Positions 31,293 through 40,963 of a stretch of 64,000 bases of DNA are shown one piece after another. Origin of the DNA: Kitasatospora sp. NA04385 (GTDB lineage Bacteria; Actinomycetota; Actinomycetes; Streptomycetales; Streptomycetaceae); contig NZ_CP054919.1 of the NCBI RefSeq assembly GCF_013364235.1, forward strand, positions 6,015,001 to 6,079,000, in the 5' to 3' direction. Within the stretch, counting starts at the first letter, position 1, and every line of letters starts with the position of its first letter. The position numbers were made by a program, and so were the translations under genes. Below the pieces are notes generated by a model. It did not search any database. It was not told the DNA's origin and was given only the letters and a program-made list of their open reading frames with translations.

Positions 31293-32270
31293 ATGCTGGA
31301 CGCATTCACCGTGCTGGGCCTCGGCCGCCCCGACGGCCAGGTGTACGCCGCGCTGGTCGTCGCGCCGCAGTCCACCGCCGAGGAGCTGGCCGAGCACTGC
31401 GGCCTGACCCTGGAACAGTGCCGCGAGGCCCTGGACCGGCTCGCCGAGCAGGGCATGGCCACCCGCGCCCCGGTCGACCGCGAGCGCTACCTGTCGGTCG
31501 CCCCCGACGTCGCCATCGGCACCCTGATCGGCCACCGCGAGGCCGAACTGCGCTCCGCCCGCGCCGAGATGCACCGGCTGATGGACGCCTTCCGGGAGGC
31601 CTCCCGGTACACCGACCCGGCGCACTCGGTGGAGGTGCTCACCGGCGGCGAGGCGATCGCCCAGCGGCTGGAGCACCTGATCGAGTCCAGCCAGTACCAG
31701 ATCCGCGGCTTCGACTGCCCGCCGTACGTGCAGGACCCGACGGTGGAGCAGCCCCGGCAGCGGGCCAAGCTCAAGTCGGGGGTGCGGATCCGCACCGTCT
31801 TCGACAAGGAGGCGATCGCCTGGCCCGGACGGCTGGAGCAGGAGATCCTCACCGGCGTCGAGGACGGCGAGGAGGCCCGGGTCCGCCCGGTGCTGCCGAT
31901 GAAGATGATGATGGCCGACGACAAGATGGCGATCATCCCGATCAGCGTCGGCGACAGCGTGCTGGACGCCGCCTACGTGATCCACCCCTCCGCGCTGCTG
32001 CAGGCCCTGGACGCGCTGTTCGAGGCCGAGTGGGAGCGGGCCGTGCCGCTGCAGACCGTGCTCGGCGACGGCGAGGGCCCCGGCCCGGAGGCCGACCACC
32101 TCAAGCTGCTCGGCCTGCTCGCGGCCGGCCTCACCGACGAGTCGATCGCCCGCTCGCTGGGCTGGAGCGCCCGCACCACCCAGCGCCGCCTGCAGGGCCT
32201 GATGCGCGAACTCGGCGCCACCACCCGCTTCCAGGCCGGCATGGCGGCCCGCGAGCGCGGCTGGCTCTGA
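31293..32270 (+). CDS. TrmB/LuxR-type helix-turn-helix transcriptional regulator
   Basis: 325 residues. The ATG at 31293 follows GGGGGAAGG by 10 bases. The N-terminal winged helix (LGRPDGQVYAALVVAPQSTA with ELAEHCGLTLEQCREALDRL) is TrmB/MarR-like. A PLD-like or sensor-like central part includes SSQYQIRGFDCPPYVQDPTV. The C-terminal LuxR-type HTH is LLAAGLTDESIARSLGWSAR followed by RRLQGLMRELGATTRFQAG. The architecture is common in streptomycetes; the targets are mostly unknown. Two identical-style inverted repeats just upstream suggest autoregulation. Confidence 0.9.
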   Translation: MLDAFTVLGLGRPDGQVYAALVVAPQSTAEELAEHCGLTLEQCREALDRLAEQGMATRAPVDRERYLSVAPDVAIGTLIGHREAELRSARAEMHRLMDAFREASRYTDPAHSVEVLTGGEAIAQRLEHLIESSQYQIRGFDCPPYVQDPTVEQPRQRAKLKSGVRIRTVFDKEAIAWPGRLEQEILTGVEDGEEARVRPVLPMKMMMADDKMAIIPISVGDSVLDAAYVIHPSALLQALDALFEAEWERAVPLQTVLGDGEGPGPEADHLKLLGLLAAGLTDESIARSLGWSARTTQRRLQGLMRELGATTRFQAGMAARERGWL

Positions 32271-32379
32271 CCCGGCCGGCCCGCAGGCCGCCCCCGACGG
32301 GCCCCGAGGGGCCCTGACGGGACGTCAAGGGGCCGCCAAGGGGCCGGAGCGGCCCGTTCCGGCCCGCCGGGCCTCCCGC

Positions 32380-32742
32380 TCAGCTCCAGGGGCTCAGCGC
32401 CGCCCAGCGGCCGTCCGGGCCGCGCTCCAGCTTCTCCAGGCCGAGCACCGCCGTCCGGTTGAGCCGGCCGTAGATGTGCGGGAACAGCGCCCCCTCGGTG
32501 GCCCCCGGGGGCGGCCCGCCGGTGGCCGCCTCCCACTTCACCATCGGCTCGACCAGCCGCTCCTCGATCAGCAGCGCCATCAGCGGCTCCGGCACGTCCC
32601 GGAAGAACGCGTTGGCCACCGCCAGCGCCGTCGGCTCGTCCGGCGAGCAGTGCAGGAAGCCCTCGGTCAGCAGCGACGCGGCGGTGTACGGCCGGCCCGG
32701 GTCGCGCAGCCAGTCGTCCAGCGGGGCGAGGTGGTAGATCAT
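32380..32742 (-). CDS. DUF952 family protein
   Basis: 120 residues, starting MIYHLAPLDDWL. The family pattern is complete: ASLLTEGFLHCSPDEPTALA, a LIEERLVEPMVKWE segment, then FPHIYGRLNRTAVLGLEKL with the conserved PHIYG. DUF952 proteins are small and uncharacterised, with a likely binding pocket around the HCS and PHIYG motifs. It is convergent with the TrmB/LuxR gene and 64 bases downstream of the DUF4139 gene on the same strand. Confidence 0.92.
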   Translation of the reverse strand: MIYHLAPLDDWLRDPGRPYTAASLLTEGFLHCSPDEPTALAVANAFFRDVPEPLMALLIEERLVEPMVKWEAATGGPPPGATEGALFPHIYGRLNRTAVLGLEKLERGPDGRWAALSPWS

Positions 32743-32806
32743 GAGTCTTTTGTACCCCCGGCGGGCCGGGCCGCGCGGTGCCCCGCGCGGCCGGGACGGG
32801 CCCGGC

Positions 32807-34378
32807 TCACAGCCCCGACACCTTCGCCGTCGCCGCGATCTCGTACACCAGCGTCACCGTCCGCCGGCCGCCCGGTGGCAGCGGCACCTCCCAGCGGGCG
32901 ATGCCCTCCGCGTCCAGCTCGTCCGGCGGCGGCGAACAGTGCTCCTTGCGCAGCCGCACCTGGACCTCCGACACCTCCGAGACCGGGATCCGCTCGCGCA
33001 GCACCACCACCCGCTCGGCCTGCTCGTCCGGGCCGGAGAAGCGCGACAGGTGCAGCCGCACGGTGCGGGTCACCAGGGTCCGCTGCCCGCCCAGGCCCGC
33101 GCCCTCGCGGCGCTCGTCGGCCTCCCGGACCACCCGCAGCCCGTCCGAGGAGCCGAACGCCAGGCGCACCGGCGCGCCCGCCGCCGCGAACTCCAGCGCG
33201 CCCCGGCCGGTGTAGCCCGAACCGCGCACCAGGTCCACCGGGCCGGCCAGCAGCGCGTGCCCCGAGGCGTTGCGGAACGACACCACCTCGGTCACCGCCT
33301 CCGACAGCTCCGGCGCCGCCGCGAACTCGCTGCGCGCCGCCGTCTCGAACGCGCTCACCGGCACCCGGTGCGCCCGCCCGTCGGACGGCACCGACACCGG
33401 GTCCCCGACCCGCAGCACCCGCACCTCGCCGCCGTCGTCCACCCCCGGCAGGCCCGGCTCCAGCGGCCCCGCGTCGGAGACCGCCTGCTCGCGCAGCTCC
33501 ACCTCCACGGTCTTCTTCTCCTGCGCCGAGCGCTCCCGCAGCACCAGCCGGTCCTCGACCAGCCCCGGCGGATCGCCCGCCAGCGCCGAACGCGCCGTCG
33601 ACAGCGTCAGCCGCACCCCCGACCAGTCCTCGCCGGTGCGCTGCCACACCACCGCGTCGCTCTCCAGCCGCAGCGTGCCGCCCACCAGCTCGGCCCGGTA
33701 CGCCGGACGCCACAGCGCGCACGCCGTCAGGTGCCCCACCCGGACCAGGAACCGGCCCGGCTCGGCGCACTCCACCGACAGTTCCACGAACGCCAGCAGC
33801 TCGGCCGGCTCCCGCTCCGCCAGCTCCAGCGCCTCCTCGGCCCGGGCCAGCTCGGCGGCCAGCTCCACCGAGCGCACCCGCGAGGCGCGCAACCGCTCGC
33901 CGTACGACTCGCGCTCCGCGTCCACCCGGTCCAGCTCGCGCGACCAGCGGGCCTGCTCCAGCTCGCCGCAGCCCGCGCCCTCGCCGATCTCCCGCAGCAG
34001 GTCCGCCGCGAGCTGCCCGAGCAGCGCCAGCCGGGCCTGCAACCGCTCCTGGCGGTGCGACTCGGCCAGGTGCTCGCGCTCCAGGGAGTGCACCCGGCGG
34101 CGCAGCTCCGAATCGTCCGGCCCCGGCGGCACCGGCGCCGGCGGCTGCCAGGACCGCACCAGCCGCACGTCCAGCACCTTCGCCGCGCCGGTCGGCCCGC
34201 CCCGCCCGTCCAGCACCGCGGCGTGCAGCGAACGGTCCACCGCCAGCGCGGTCACCGGGCCCAGCCGCAGCCGGTGCGCGCCCGGCGCCAGCTCCAGCTC
34301 CGCCGTCCGCTCCAGCTGCGCCCGGTCCTCCAGGCACGTCACCGCGGTCACCGGAAGGGCGATCGTCTCCTCGTACAC
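32807..34378 (-). CDS. DUF4139 / mucoidy-inhibitor-A-like protein, first of a pair
   Basis: 523 residues; the GTG at 34378 is preceded by GGAGGAG. The N-terminal DUF4140-like part (TAVTCLEDRAQLERTAELEL, LRLGPVTALAVDRSL) is followed by a coiled coil (residues about 95-190) and a DUF4139 beta-rich domain with PAYRAELVGG, QRTGEDWSGVRLTLSTARSA and the ending GGRRTVTLVYEI. There is no signal peptide. The function is unknown. The gene begins 2 bases after the stop of a related gene upstream on the same strand, so the two paralogues are probably translated together and may form a complex. Confidence 0.88.
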   Translation of the reverse strand: MYEETIALPVTAVTCLEDRAQLERTAELELAPGAHRLRLGPVTALAVDRSLHAAVLDGRGGPTGAAKVLDVRLVRSWQPPAPVPPGPDDSELRRRVHSLEREHLAESHRQERLQARLALLGQLAADLLREIGEGAGCGELEQARWSRELDRVDAERESYGERLRASRVRSVELAAELARAEEALELAEREPAELLAFVELSVECAEPGRFLVRVGHLTACALWRPAYRAELVGGTLRLESDAVVWQRTGEDWSGVRLTLSTARSALAGDPPGLVEDRLVLRERSAQEKKTVEVELREQAVSDAGPLEPGLPGVDDGGEVRVLRVGDPVSVPSDGRAHRVPVSAFETAARSEFAAAPELSEAVTEVVSFRNASGHALLAGPVDLVRGSGYTGRGALEFAAAGAPVRLAFGSSDGLRVVREADERREGAGLGGQRTLVTRTVRLHLSRFSGPDEQAERVVVLRERIPVSEVSEVQVRLRKEHCSPPPDELDAEGIARWEVPLPPGGRRTVTLVYEIAATAKVSGL

Positions 34379-34380
34379 GT

Positions 34381-36427
34381 TCAGCTCCTCCGGTTCCCGC
34401 CGACCACGGCCCTACCGGCCGGGATACGGATCACATAACCGCCCGTCAGCTCCACCGAGCCCCCCGGCGGCACCACCACCCGGCGGATCCGCGCCGAGGA
34501 GGGCAGCCCCTCGGACGGCTCCGCGGGCGCCGACCAGCCCGGCCGCTCCTCGACCCGCACCTCCGGGTCGCCCGGCACCGGCACCCGCTCGCGGACCTCC
34601 ACCGACGCCTCGTGCGGCAGCCGGTTCACCAGCTCGATCCGCACGCCGTGCTCCAGCACCGTCGTCGAGTTCAGCACCCCCGACGTCGACTCCCGCAGCT
34701 CCGTGCGCCGGGCCACCCGGACCTCCTCCGCCCGGCCCAGGCCCAACTCCCGCACCCCGCCCGGCGCCAGCGTCGGCAGCCCCGCCGTCAGCAGGAATTC
34801 GCCGTCCACCGACACCTCCACCGGGCCGGCCAGCAGCGCGTGCGCCGTCGCGTTCGACAGCTCCAGCACCCCGTACACCGCCTCCTCCACCGAGGGCACG
34901 CACACGTAGCCGGTGCGCACCCCCACCGGCAGCTCCGCCACCGCGACCGTGTGCCACACCCCGTCCGCGGGGACGGTCGCCGGGGCCTGCGCGTCGAAAC
35001 GGTGGTCGAACGAGCCCGCCGACACCCGCGGCCACGACCCGTACCGCGGCAGCGGCAGCAGGCCCACCTCCTCCGCCCCGCGCAGCGCGCCGCCCGGCCG
35101 GGACGGCGACGGCTCCGGGAACAGCCGGCCCCGGCGCGGCGACTCCTGCTCCGGGCCCGCCAGCACCAGCGAGGCGTAGTCCAGCTGGTCCGCGGAGGGC
35201 CGCGGGTCCGGCGGCAGCGGCGGCTCGGCCGCCACCGGCGGGGCGCCCCGGAAATCGGCCGAACCGTACGCCATGGGCGCCCCCGCACCCGGCGGGGGCG
35301 GCGGGGGAGCGGCCGACGCCAACGGCATCGGCACCGGCGCGGCCGGGGCGACCGGTGCGGCCGGCATCGGCGGGGCCTGCGGGACGAAGGGCGAGCCCGC
35401 GCCCGCGCCGCCCACCGGACGTCCCCGCCCGGCCGGGCCGCCCGGGCGGACGGCTTCGGCGGGGCACCGGCCGCGCCGCCGACACCGCCACCGGCAGGCC
35501 GGGCGGCTCCGGTTTCGACCGCTGCGCGTCCTGCCAGCCGTCGAACAGCCCCGACAGGCCGGCCGGCTGCGCCCGCCACCCCGACGGCGCGGGCACCGCC
35601 TGCCGGCGGCCGATCCGCAGCGACGCCAGCTCCGGCAGCCCGCCCGGGCCCGTCAGGCTCGCCGTCGACAGCGCCAACCGCACCCCCGACCAGTCCTCGC
35701 CCGTCCGCTGCGCCACCGACGCCCGCAGCACCAGCCGGGCCGAACGCTCGCCCCGGCGGTGCGCCAGCCGGTACGTCGGCACCCACACCGCGCCCGGCAC
35801 CGTGTACTCCACCTCCAGCTCCACCGGGCCCTCGCCGCGCACCACCAGGTCCGCGCACGCGCCGCGCTCCACGCCCCCCGGCTGCTCGGCGTTCGAACCG
35901 GCCCGCACCCGCTCCGCCGCCACCCGGAAGGCGTGCTCCGCCGACCGCAGCTCCTGCTCCAGCTCCACCGCCCGCTCCTGCAGCACCTCCAGCCGGGCGT
36001 CCACGAAGTCCGCCAGCGCCAGCACCGCGTCCGCCGGGGCCCGCCGGTGCCCCTCGTCCCGGCGGCGCTGCGGCGGCACCGCGCGCAGCGCCGAGACCTC
36101 GGCGATCCGCTCGGCCAGCCGGGACCGGCGCTCCTCCAGCAGCTCCACCCCGCTCCGCAGCTCGGCCAACTCGCTTTCCCAGGAGGGAAGTTCGTCTTCG
36201 GTGCGGACCCGCGCCGGATGGCCCATCCGGGCCTCGGCGACCCGGCCGCCGCCCGACAGCACCCGCACCCGCAGCGAACCCGCCGCGGCCAGCCGCGGCA
36301 GCCCCGCCACCCGCACCCGGCCGTCCGCCGGCAGCACGCCCGACGCCCGGCGCCGGCACACCGCGCCCACCGCGTGCACCACCACCGAGTCCAGCCTCGA
36401 CTCCCACACCGCCCGCTGCCCCGCCAC
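34381..36427 (-). pseudogene. second DUF4139-type gene, frameshifted in a Pro-rich linker
   Basis: The GTG at 36427 (AGGGGGCC just upstream) reads about 320 residues: VWESRLDSVVVHAVGAVCRR, a coiled coil, then YTVPGAVWVPTYRLAHRRG and QRTGEDWSGVRLALSTASLT, up to a Pro/Gly-rich linker. The rest of the domain (FRGAPPVAAEPPLPPDPRPS, LLPLPRYGSWPRVSAGSFDH and the terminal VPPGGSVELTGGYVIRIP) is in another frame, ending at 34381. One extra base somewhere in about 35405-35480 explains the switch. The intact product would be about 680 residues and paralogous to the downstream neighbour. Both halves are otherwise clean, so an indel error in the GC-rich linker is likely. Confidence 0.75.
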
Positions 36428-36619
36428 CTGGCCCCCTTAGCCGCCTGGCCCGCTCCCCGGACCCGGGCGCCCAGTCTGCACCCAACCCCCGTCACGGCAC
36501 CCGGATTTCCGCTGCGAGTCGGCCCGCGGACCGGGCCGGGGCGGTATGCGGGGGCGCGCGGCCGTACGAGAGGATGGGCACGACAGACGTGCACCGCACC
36601 CGGGAGACGAGAAGCCGCC

Positions 36620-37705
36620 ATGCGCACAGCCGCCGTCATCGGCACCGGACTGATCGGCACCTCCGCCGCGCTCGCCCTCACCCGCCGCGGCATAAGCGTC
36701 CACCTGGCGGACGCCGACCAGGACGCCGCCCGCACGGCCGCCTCGCTCGGCGCGGGCACCACCGAACTCCCCGACGGCCCCGTCGACCTGGCGGTCATCG
36801 CCGTCCCCCCGGCGCTGGTCGGCAAGGTCCTCGCGGACTGCCAGCGGCGCGGCCTCGCCCGCTGCTACACCGACGTCGCCAGCGTCAAGGCCGGACCGCG
36901 CGGCGAGATCACCGCGCTCGGGCTCGACACCGTCCACTACATCGGCTCGCACCCGATGGCCGGCCGCGAGCGCTCCGGCCCGCTCGCCGCCACCGCCGAC
37001 CTGTTCGAGGGTCGGCCGTGGGTGCTCACGCCCACCGCCGACACCGACACCGAGACGCTCAACGCCGCGCTCGAACTCGTCGCGCTGTGCGGGGCGATGC
37101 CCATCGTCATGGACGCCGCCGAGCACGACCGGGCCGTGGCGCTGGTCTCGCACGCCCCGCAACTGCTCTCCTCGCTGGTCGCCGCGCGGCTGGAGCACGC
37201 CGAGGAGACCGCCGTCCGGCTCTCCGGGCAGGGCGTGCGCGACGTCACCCGGATCGCCGCCTCCAACCCCGCGATGTGGATCGACATCCTCTCCGCGAAC
37301 GCGGGCGTCGTCGCCGACGTCCTGGACGACCTCGCGGTGGACCTCGCCGAGACCGTCACCGCGCTGCGGGCCCTGCAGGCGGCCGACGAGGGCGAGCGGC
37401 GCGCGGGCGCGGCCGGCATCGAGGCGGTCATGCGCCGCGGCAACACCGGCCAGGCCCGCATCCCGGGCAAGCACGGCGCACCGCCCACCCGCTACGAGAC
37501 GGTCACCGTCGTCCTCGGCGACCAGCCCGGCGAGCTCGGCCGCCTCTTCGGCGAGGTCGGTGCCCTCGGGGTGAACATCGAGGACGTGACGATCGAGCAC
37601 TCGACCGGCCAGCAGGTCGGCCACGTCCAGCTGGCCATCGCACCGGCGATGGTGCGGACGCTGGTGGAGGGGCTGCGCGGGCGCGGGTGGGGGGTTCGGG
37701 AGTAG
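36620..37705 (+). CDS. tyrA: prephenate dehydrogenase with C-terminal ACT domain
   Basis: 361 residues, ATG after GAGACGAGAAG. It makes 4-hydroxyphenylpyruvate for tyrosine. It shows the NAD loop VIGTGLIGTSAALALTRRG, the catalytic segment HYIGSHPMAGRERSGP with the key histidine, and EHDRAVALVSHAPQLLSS. Residues about 290-361 form an ACT domain (TVTVVLGDQPGELGRLFGEV), suggesting feedback control by tyrosine. The order tyrA-cmk-der is shared with other actinobacteria. Confidence 0.95.
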   Translation: MRTAAVIGTGLIGTSAALALTRRGISVHLADADQDAARTAASLGAGTTELPDGPVDLAVIAVPPALVGKVLADCQRRGLARCYTDVASVKAGPRGEITALGLDTVHYIGSHPMAGRERSGPLAATADLFEGRPWVLTPTADTDTETLNAALELVALCGAMPIVMDAAEHDRAVALVSHAPQLLSSLVAARLEHAEETAVRLSGQGVRDVTRIAASNPAMWIDILSANAGVVADVLDDLAVDLAETVTALRALQAADEGERRAGAAGIEAVMRRGNTGQARIPGKHGAPPTRYETVTVVLGDQPGELGRLFGEVGALGVNIEDVTIEHSTGQQVGHVQLAIAPAMVRTLVEGLRGRGWGVRE

Positions 37706-37760
37706 GCGGGGCGGGGGGCGGGAGTAGGCGGCGTGGGGGGTTCGGGAGTAGGCGGGGCGG
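37687..37760 (+). repeat. 28-bp direct repeat of the tyrA 3' end
   Basis: Positions 37687-37714 and 37733-37760 are identical, 46 bp apart. The first copy contains the tyrA stop codon, so the non-coding copy looks like a short tandem duplication. The region is extremely G-rich on this strand. Confidence 0.8.
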
Positions 37761-37859
37761 CCGCTGCGCGGGGCTGGGACGGGTGGTCGGGGCGGGGGTG
37801 GGTGGGAGTCCATTAACCTTGGGGGTGAGTGTGTGTGCCGTGAGAGAGAGGTTCGTCCC

Positions 37860-38576
37860 GTGGAGAGTGCCGACCGAGCGTCGAGCGGCCCGGTCGTCGT
37901 CGCGATCGACGGACCTTCGGGGTCCGGGAAGTCGACCGTTTCGCGGGCGGTGGCCGCGCGGCTGGGGTTGAGCTTCCTGGACACGGGCGCGATGTACCGG
38001 GCGATGACCTGGTGGATGCTCGCCAACGAGGTGGACGTCGAGGACGCCGAGGCGGTGGCCATCGCCTGCGGCAAGCCGGTGATCGTGTCCGGGACGGACG
38101 CCGCCGGGCCGACCATAACGGTGGACGGGCAGGACGTGTCCGGGCCGATCCGCGGGCCCGAGGTGACCGGCAAGGTGAGCGCCGTGGCGGCCGTTCCGGC
38201 CGTGCGGGCGCGGCTGGTGGAGCTCCAGCGCGGCTGCGCCTCGCACGCCGAGCGGGGCATCGTCGCCGAGGGCCGGGACATGGGCTCGGTGGTCTTCCCG
38301 GACGCCACCGTGAAGGTGTTCCTGACCGCCTCCGAGCGGGCCCGGTCCGCGCGCCGGGCCGCGGAGCTGCGGGCGAAGGGCGTGGACGAGGCGACCATCA
38401 CCGCGATGGCCGCCGACCTGGCCCGCCGGGACGCCGCGGACTCCTCGCGGGAGACCGCCCCGCTGACCCAGGCCGCCGACGCGGTGCTGGTGGACACCAG
38501 CGAACTCACCCTCGACCAGGTGATCGACACGATCACCGCCCTGGTCGAGGAGAAGGCCGGCCTGACCGCCGCCTGA
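37860..38576 (+). CDS. cmk: cytidylate kinase
   Basis: 238 residues. The GTG at 37860 lies 8 bases after GAGAGAGAGG; a GTG at 37833 would add nine residues with no site. It phosphorylates CMP and dCMP. The P-loop is [14 protein letters not shown] near residue 17. [16 protein letters not shown] (CMP-binding) and [21 protein letters not shown] with [14 protein letters not shown] follow, all typical. It is upstream of der. Confidence 0.95.
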   Translation: MESADRASSGPVVVAIDGPSGSGKSTVSRAVAARLGLSFLDTGAMYRAMTWWMLANEVDVEDAEAVAIACGKPVIVSGTDAAGPTITVDGQDVSGPIRGPEVTGKVSAVAAVPAVRARLVELQRGCASHAERGIVAEGRDMGSVVFPDATVKVFLTASERARSARRAAELRAKGVDEATITAMAADLARRDAADSSRETAPLTQAADAVLVDTSELTLDQVIDTITALVEEKAGLTAA

Positions 38577-38716
38577 CCGGCGGACCACGGTCCGCCGGAC
38601 TCAACGGACAGACCACGCTCCGACCGCGCGAGATCCGCGCGGTTCGCGCTGCCCACCGGGCAGGTACGCACGGCACGCCCCTGGGAAGGGCCGGGCCGGG
38701 AAACGGAAAACGGAAC

Positions 38717-40171
38717 ATGAGCAACGACACCACCGCCCACCACGGCGAGCTGGGCGACGCCGAGTACGCCGAGTTCATGGCGCTGGCCGCCGAGGAGGGC
38801 TTCGACAGCGACGAGGTCGACGCCGACCTGGACGGCCACGGCCCGCTGCCGGTGCTGGCCATCGTCGGCCGCCCGAACGTCGGCAAGTCGACCCTGGTCA
38901 ACCGCATCATCGGCCGCCGCGAGGCGGTCGTCGAGGACCGCCCCGGCGTCACCCGCGACCGGGTCAGCTACGAGGCGATGTGGGCCGGGCGCCGGTTCAA
39001 GGTGCTGGACACCGGCGGCTGGGAGATCGACGTCCTCGGCATCGACGCGATGGTCGCCGCCCAGGCCGAGCTGGGCATCGAGCAGGCCGACGCGGTGCTG
39101 TTCGTGGTGGACGCCACCATCGGCGCCACCGACACCGACGACGCCCTGGTCCGGCTGATCCGCCGCTCCGGCAAGCCCGTGGTGCTGTGCGCCAACAAGG
39201 TCGACGGCCCGTCCACCGAGGCCGAGGCCGCGTACCTGTGGTCGCTCGGCCTGGGCGAGCCGTACCCCGTCTCCGCGCTGCACGGCCGCGGCTCCGGCGA
39301 CCTGCTGGACGCCGTCCTGAAGGTGCTGCCGGAGGCCCCGCCGCAGCTGTTCGGCGACGGCCTGGCCCCCGGCGGCCCGCGCCGGGTCGCGCTGATCGGC
39401 CGGCCGAACGTCGGCAAGTCCAGCCTGCTGAACAAGGTCGCGGGCGAGGACCGGGTGGTGGTCAACGAACTGGCCGGCACCACCCGCGACCCGGTCGACG
39501 AGCTGATCGAACTCGGCGGCAAGACCTGGAAGTTCATCGACACCGCGGGCATCCGCCGCCGGGTCCACCTGACCTCCGGCGCGGACTTCTACGCCTCGCT
39601 GCGCACCTCCGCCGCGCTGGACAAGGCCGAGGTCGCGGTCGTCCTGGTCGACGCCAGCGAGACGCTCGCCGAGCAGGACACCCGGATCATCTCGATGGCC
39701 GTCGAGGCCGGGCGCGCCGTGGTCATCGCCTACAACAAGTGGGACCAGCTGGACGAGGAGCGCCGCTTCTACCTGGAGCGCGAGATCGAGCGCGACCTCG
39801 TGCAGGTGCAGTGGGCGCCCCGGGTGAACGTCTCGGCGAAGACCGGGCGGCACATGGAGAAGCTCGTCCCGGCGATCGAGACCGCGCTGGCCGGTTGGGA
39901 GACCCGCATCCCGACCGCCCGCCTGAACGCCTTCCTCGGCGAGCTGGTCGCCGCGCACCCGCACCCGATCCGCGGCGGCAAGCAGCCGCGCATCCTGTTC
40001 GGCACCCAGGCGGGCACCCGCCCGCCGCGGTTCGTGCTGTTCTCCTCCGGCTTCCTGGAGGCCGGCTACCGCCGGTTCGTCGAGCGCCGGCTGCGCGAGG
40101 AGTTCGGCTTCGTGGGCACCCCGATCTCGATCTCGGTCCGGGTCCGGGAGAAGCGCAACAAGAAGAAGTAG
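38717..40171 (+). CDS. der: ribosome biogenesis GTPase Der (EngA)
   Basis: 484 residues. It assists 50S subunit assembly. Tandem GTPase domains have P-loops GRPNVGKS at residues 51-58 and about 228-235, each followed by DTGGWEID- or DTAGI-type G3 motifs and NKVDG or NKWDQ G4 motifs. The C-terminal KH-like domain ends in a lysine-rich tail (REKRNKKK). An acidic N-terminal extension of about 45 residues is usual for actinobacterial members. The ribosome site is weak (CGGAAC). The gene is 140 bases downstream of cmk. Confidence 0.96.
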   Translation: MSNDTTAHHGELGDAEYAEFMALAAEEGFDSDEVDADLDGHGPLPVLAIVGRPNVGKSTLVNRIIGRREAVVEDRPGVTRDRVSYEAMWAGRRFKVLDTGGWEIDVLGIDAMVAAQAELGIEQADAVLFVVDATIGATDTDDALVRLIRRSGKPVVLCANKVDGPSTEAEAAYLWSLGLGEPYPVSALHGRGSGDLLDAVLKVLPEAPPQLFGDGLAPGGPRRVALIGRPNVGKSSLLNKVAGEDRVVVNELAGTTRDPVDELIELGGKTWKFIDTAGIRRRVHLTSGADFYASLRTSAALDKAEVAVVLVDASETLAEQDTRIISMAVEAGRAVVIAYNKWDQLDEERRFYLEREIERDLVQVQWAPRVNVSAKTGRHMEKLVPAIETALAGWETRIPTARLNAFLGELVAAHPHPIRGGKQPRILFGTQAGTRPPRFVLFSSGFLEAGYRRFVERRLREEFGFVGTPISISVRVREKRNKKK

Positions 40172-40190
40172 CAAACGGGCGGGGAGACCC

Positions 40191-40232
40191 GGAAGGAGGG
40201 GAGGGGCCGCACGCGGCCCCTCCCCTCCTTCC
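40191..40232 (+). terminator. der terminator
   Basis: Perfect 19-base inverted repeat (GGAAGGAGGGGAGGGGCCG) with a 4-base loop, 20 bases after the stop. It may also stop transcription from the converging gene. Confidence 0.9.
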
Positions 40233-40280
40233 GTGCTTGTGCCGTGCTTGTGCCGTGCCGTGCTGTGCTTGTGCCGTGCG
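40231..40280 (+). repeat. short degenerate repeat (CCGTGCTTGTG units)
   Basis: About 50 bases made of CCGTGCTTGTG, CCGTG and CTGTG variants between the der terminator and the convergent hypothetical gene. It looks like slippage-generated simple sequence with no coding sense. Confidence 0.7.
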
Positions 40281-40289
40281 GGCGCCGGG

Positions 40290-40949
40290 TCAGGCGTCCC
40301 GGCCCGGGGGCAGCGACAGCACCGAGCGGTGCCGCCCGCCCGAGGTGCCGCCGCCGCCCGGGGCGCCCAGGTAGCCGGTGGCCACCCAGCCCTGCCCGTT
40401 GGCCTGCGCGGCGGAGGTCTGCGCGGGCATGAACTGCGGGGTGCCCGCGCCCTGCCCGGCGTACGTCTCGAACGACTGGTGCTGCTGCGGGTACGCCAGG
40501 GCGCCCGGACGGTCGGCGGCCTCCCGGGCGGGCTGGGCCGAGTGCGGCTGCGGTTCGCGGACCGCGAAGCCGGTGAACTTCATCCCCTCCTCGCCGGAGC
40601 GGTCGCCGGGCAGCGCCCGGAACATCCGCCGGTACTCGGAGTACAGCGTGTCGTAGATCGGGGTGGCCGACACCGGGTTCTCGGCGTCGTACGACGGGCG
40701 CATGTTCGGGATCGACCGGCCGGCGCCGCCGGGGCCGGACTGGGCGGAGGGACGGCCGGGGGACGCGAGGTCGTAGCTGTACACGTAGGAGCCAACGAGC
40801 GAGACGGGCTTCGGATGCGGGGGCGCGGCCCCCAGTCCTATCCCGGCCGGGGTGCTCACGGGCTGGTCAACGGCGGCTCGGGCGGCTGGAATTGACGGTT
40901 CGTCAGCTGCGTCCTCGGCGGCGGCCGGGTCGTTCACGGGGTCGGTCAT
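40290..40949 (-). CDS. conserved hypothetical protein
   Basis: 219 residues, ATG at 40949 with GCGGGGGCG upstream. The N-terminus is Ala/Pro/Asp-rich. The middle has a distinctive patch (LVGSYVYSYDLASPG, YDAENPVSATPIYDTLYSEY, FRALPGDRSGEEGMKFTGF), and the C-terminal 80 residues are Gln/Gly/Ser-rich and probably disordered. There is no signal peptide or membrane segment. It starts 14 bases after the stop of the gene at 40964-41833, so the two form an operon. I do not recognise a family. Confidence 0.78.
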   Translation of the reverse strand: MTDPVNDPAAAEDAADEPSIPAARAAVDQPVSTPAGIGLGAAPPHPKPVSLVGSYVYSYDLASPGRPSAQSGPGGAGRSIPNMRPSYDAENPVSATPIYDTLYSEYRRMFRALPGDRSGEEGMKFTGFAVREPQPHSAQPAREAADRPGALAYPQQHQSFETYAGQGAGTPQFMPAQTSAAQANGQGWVATGYLGAPGGGGTSGGRHRSVLSLPPGRDA

Positions 40950-40963
40950 CGGCGCGCCCCCGC

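Noticed and set aside
36437-40174. Antisense frame of 1245 codons opposite tyrA, cmk and der
   Set aside because: It is a by-product of high GC at third codon positions; the sense genes are well known families.
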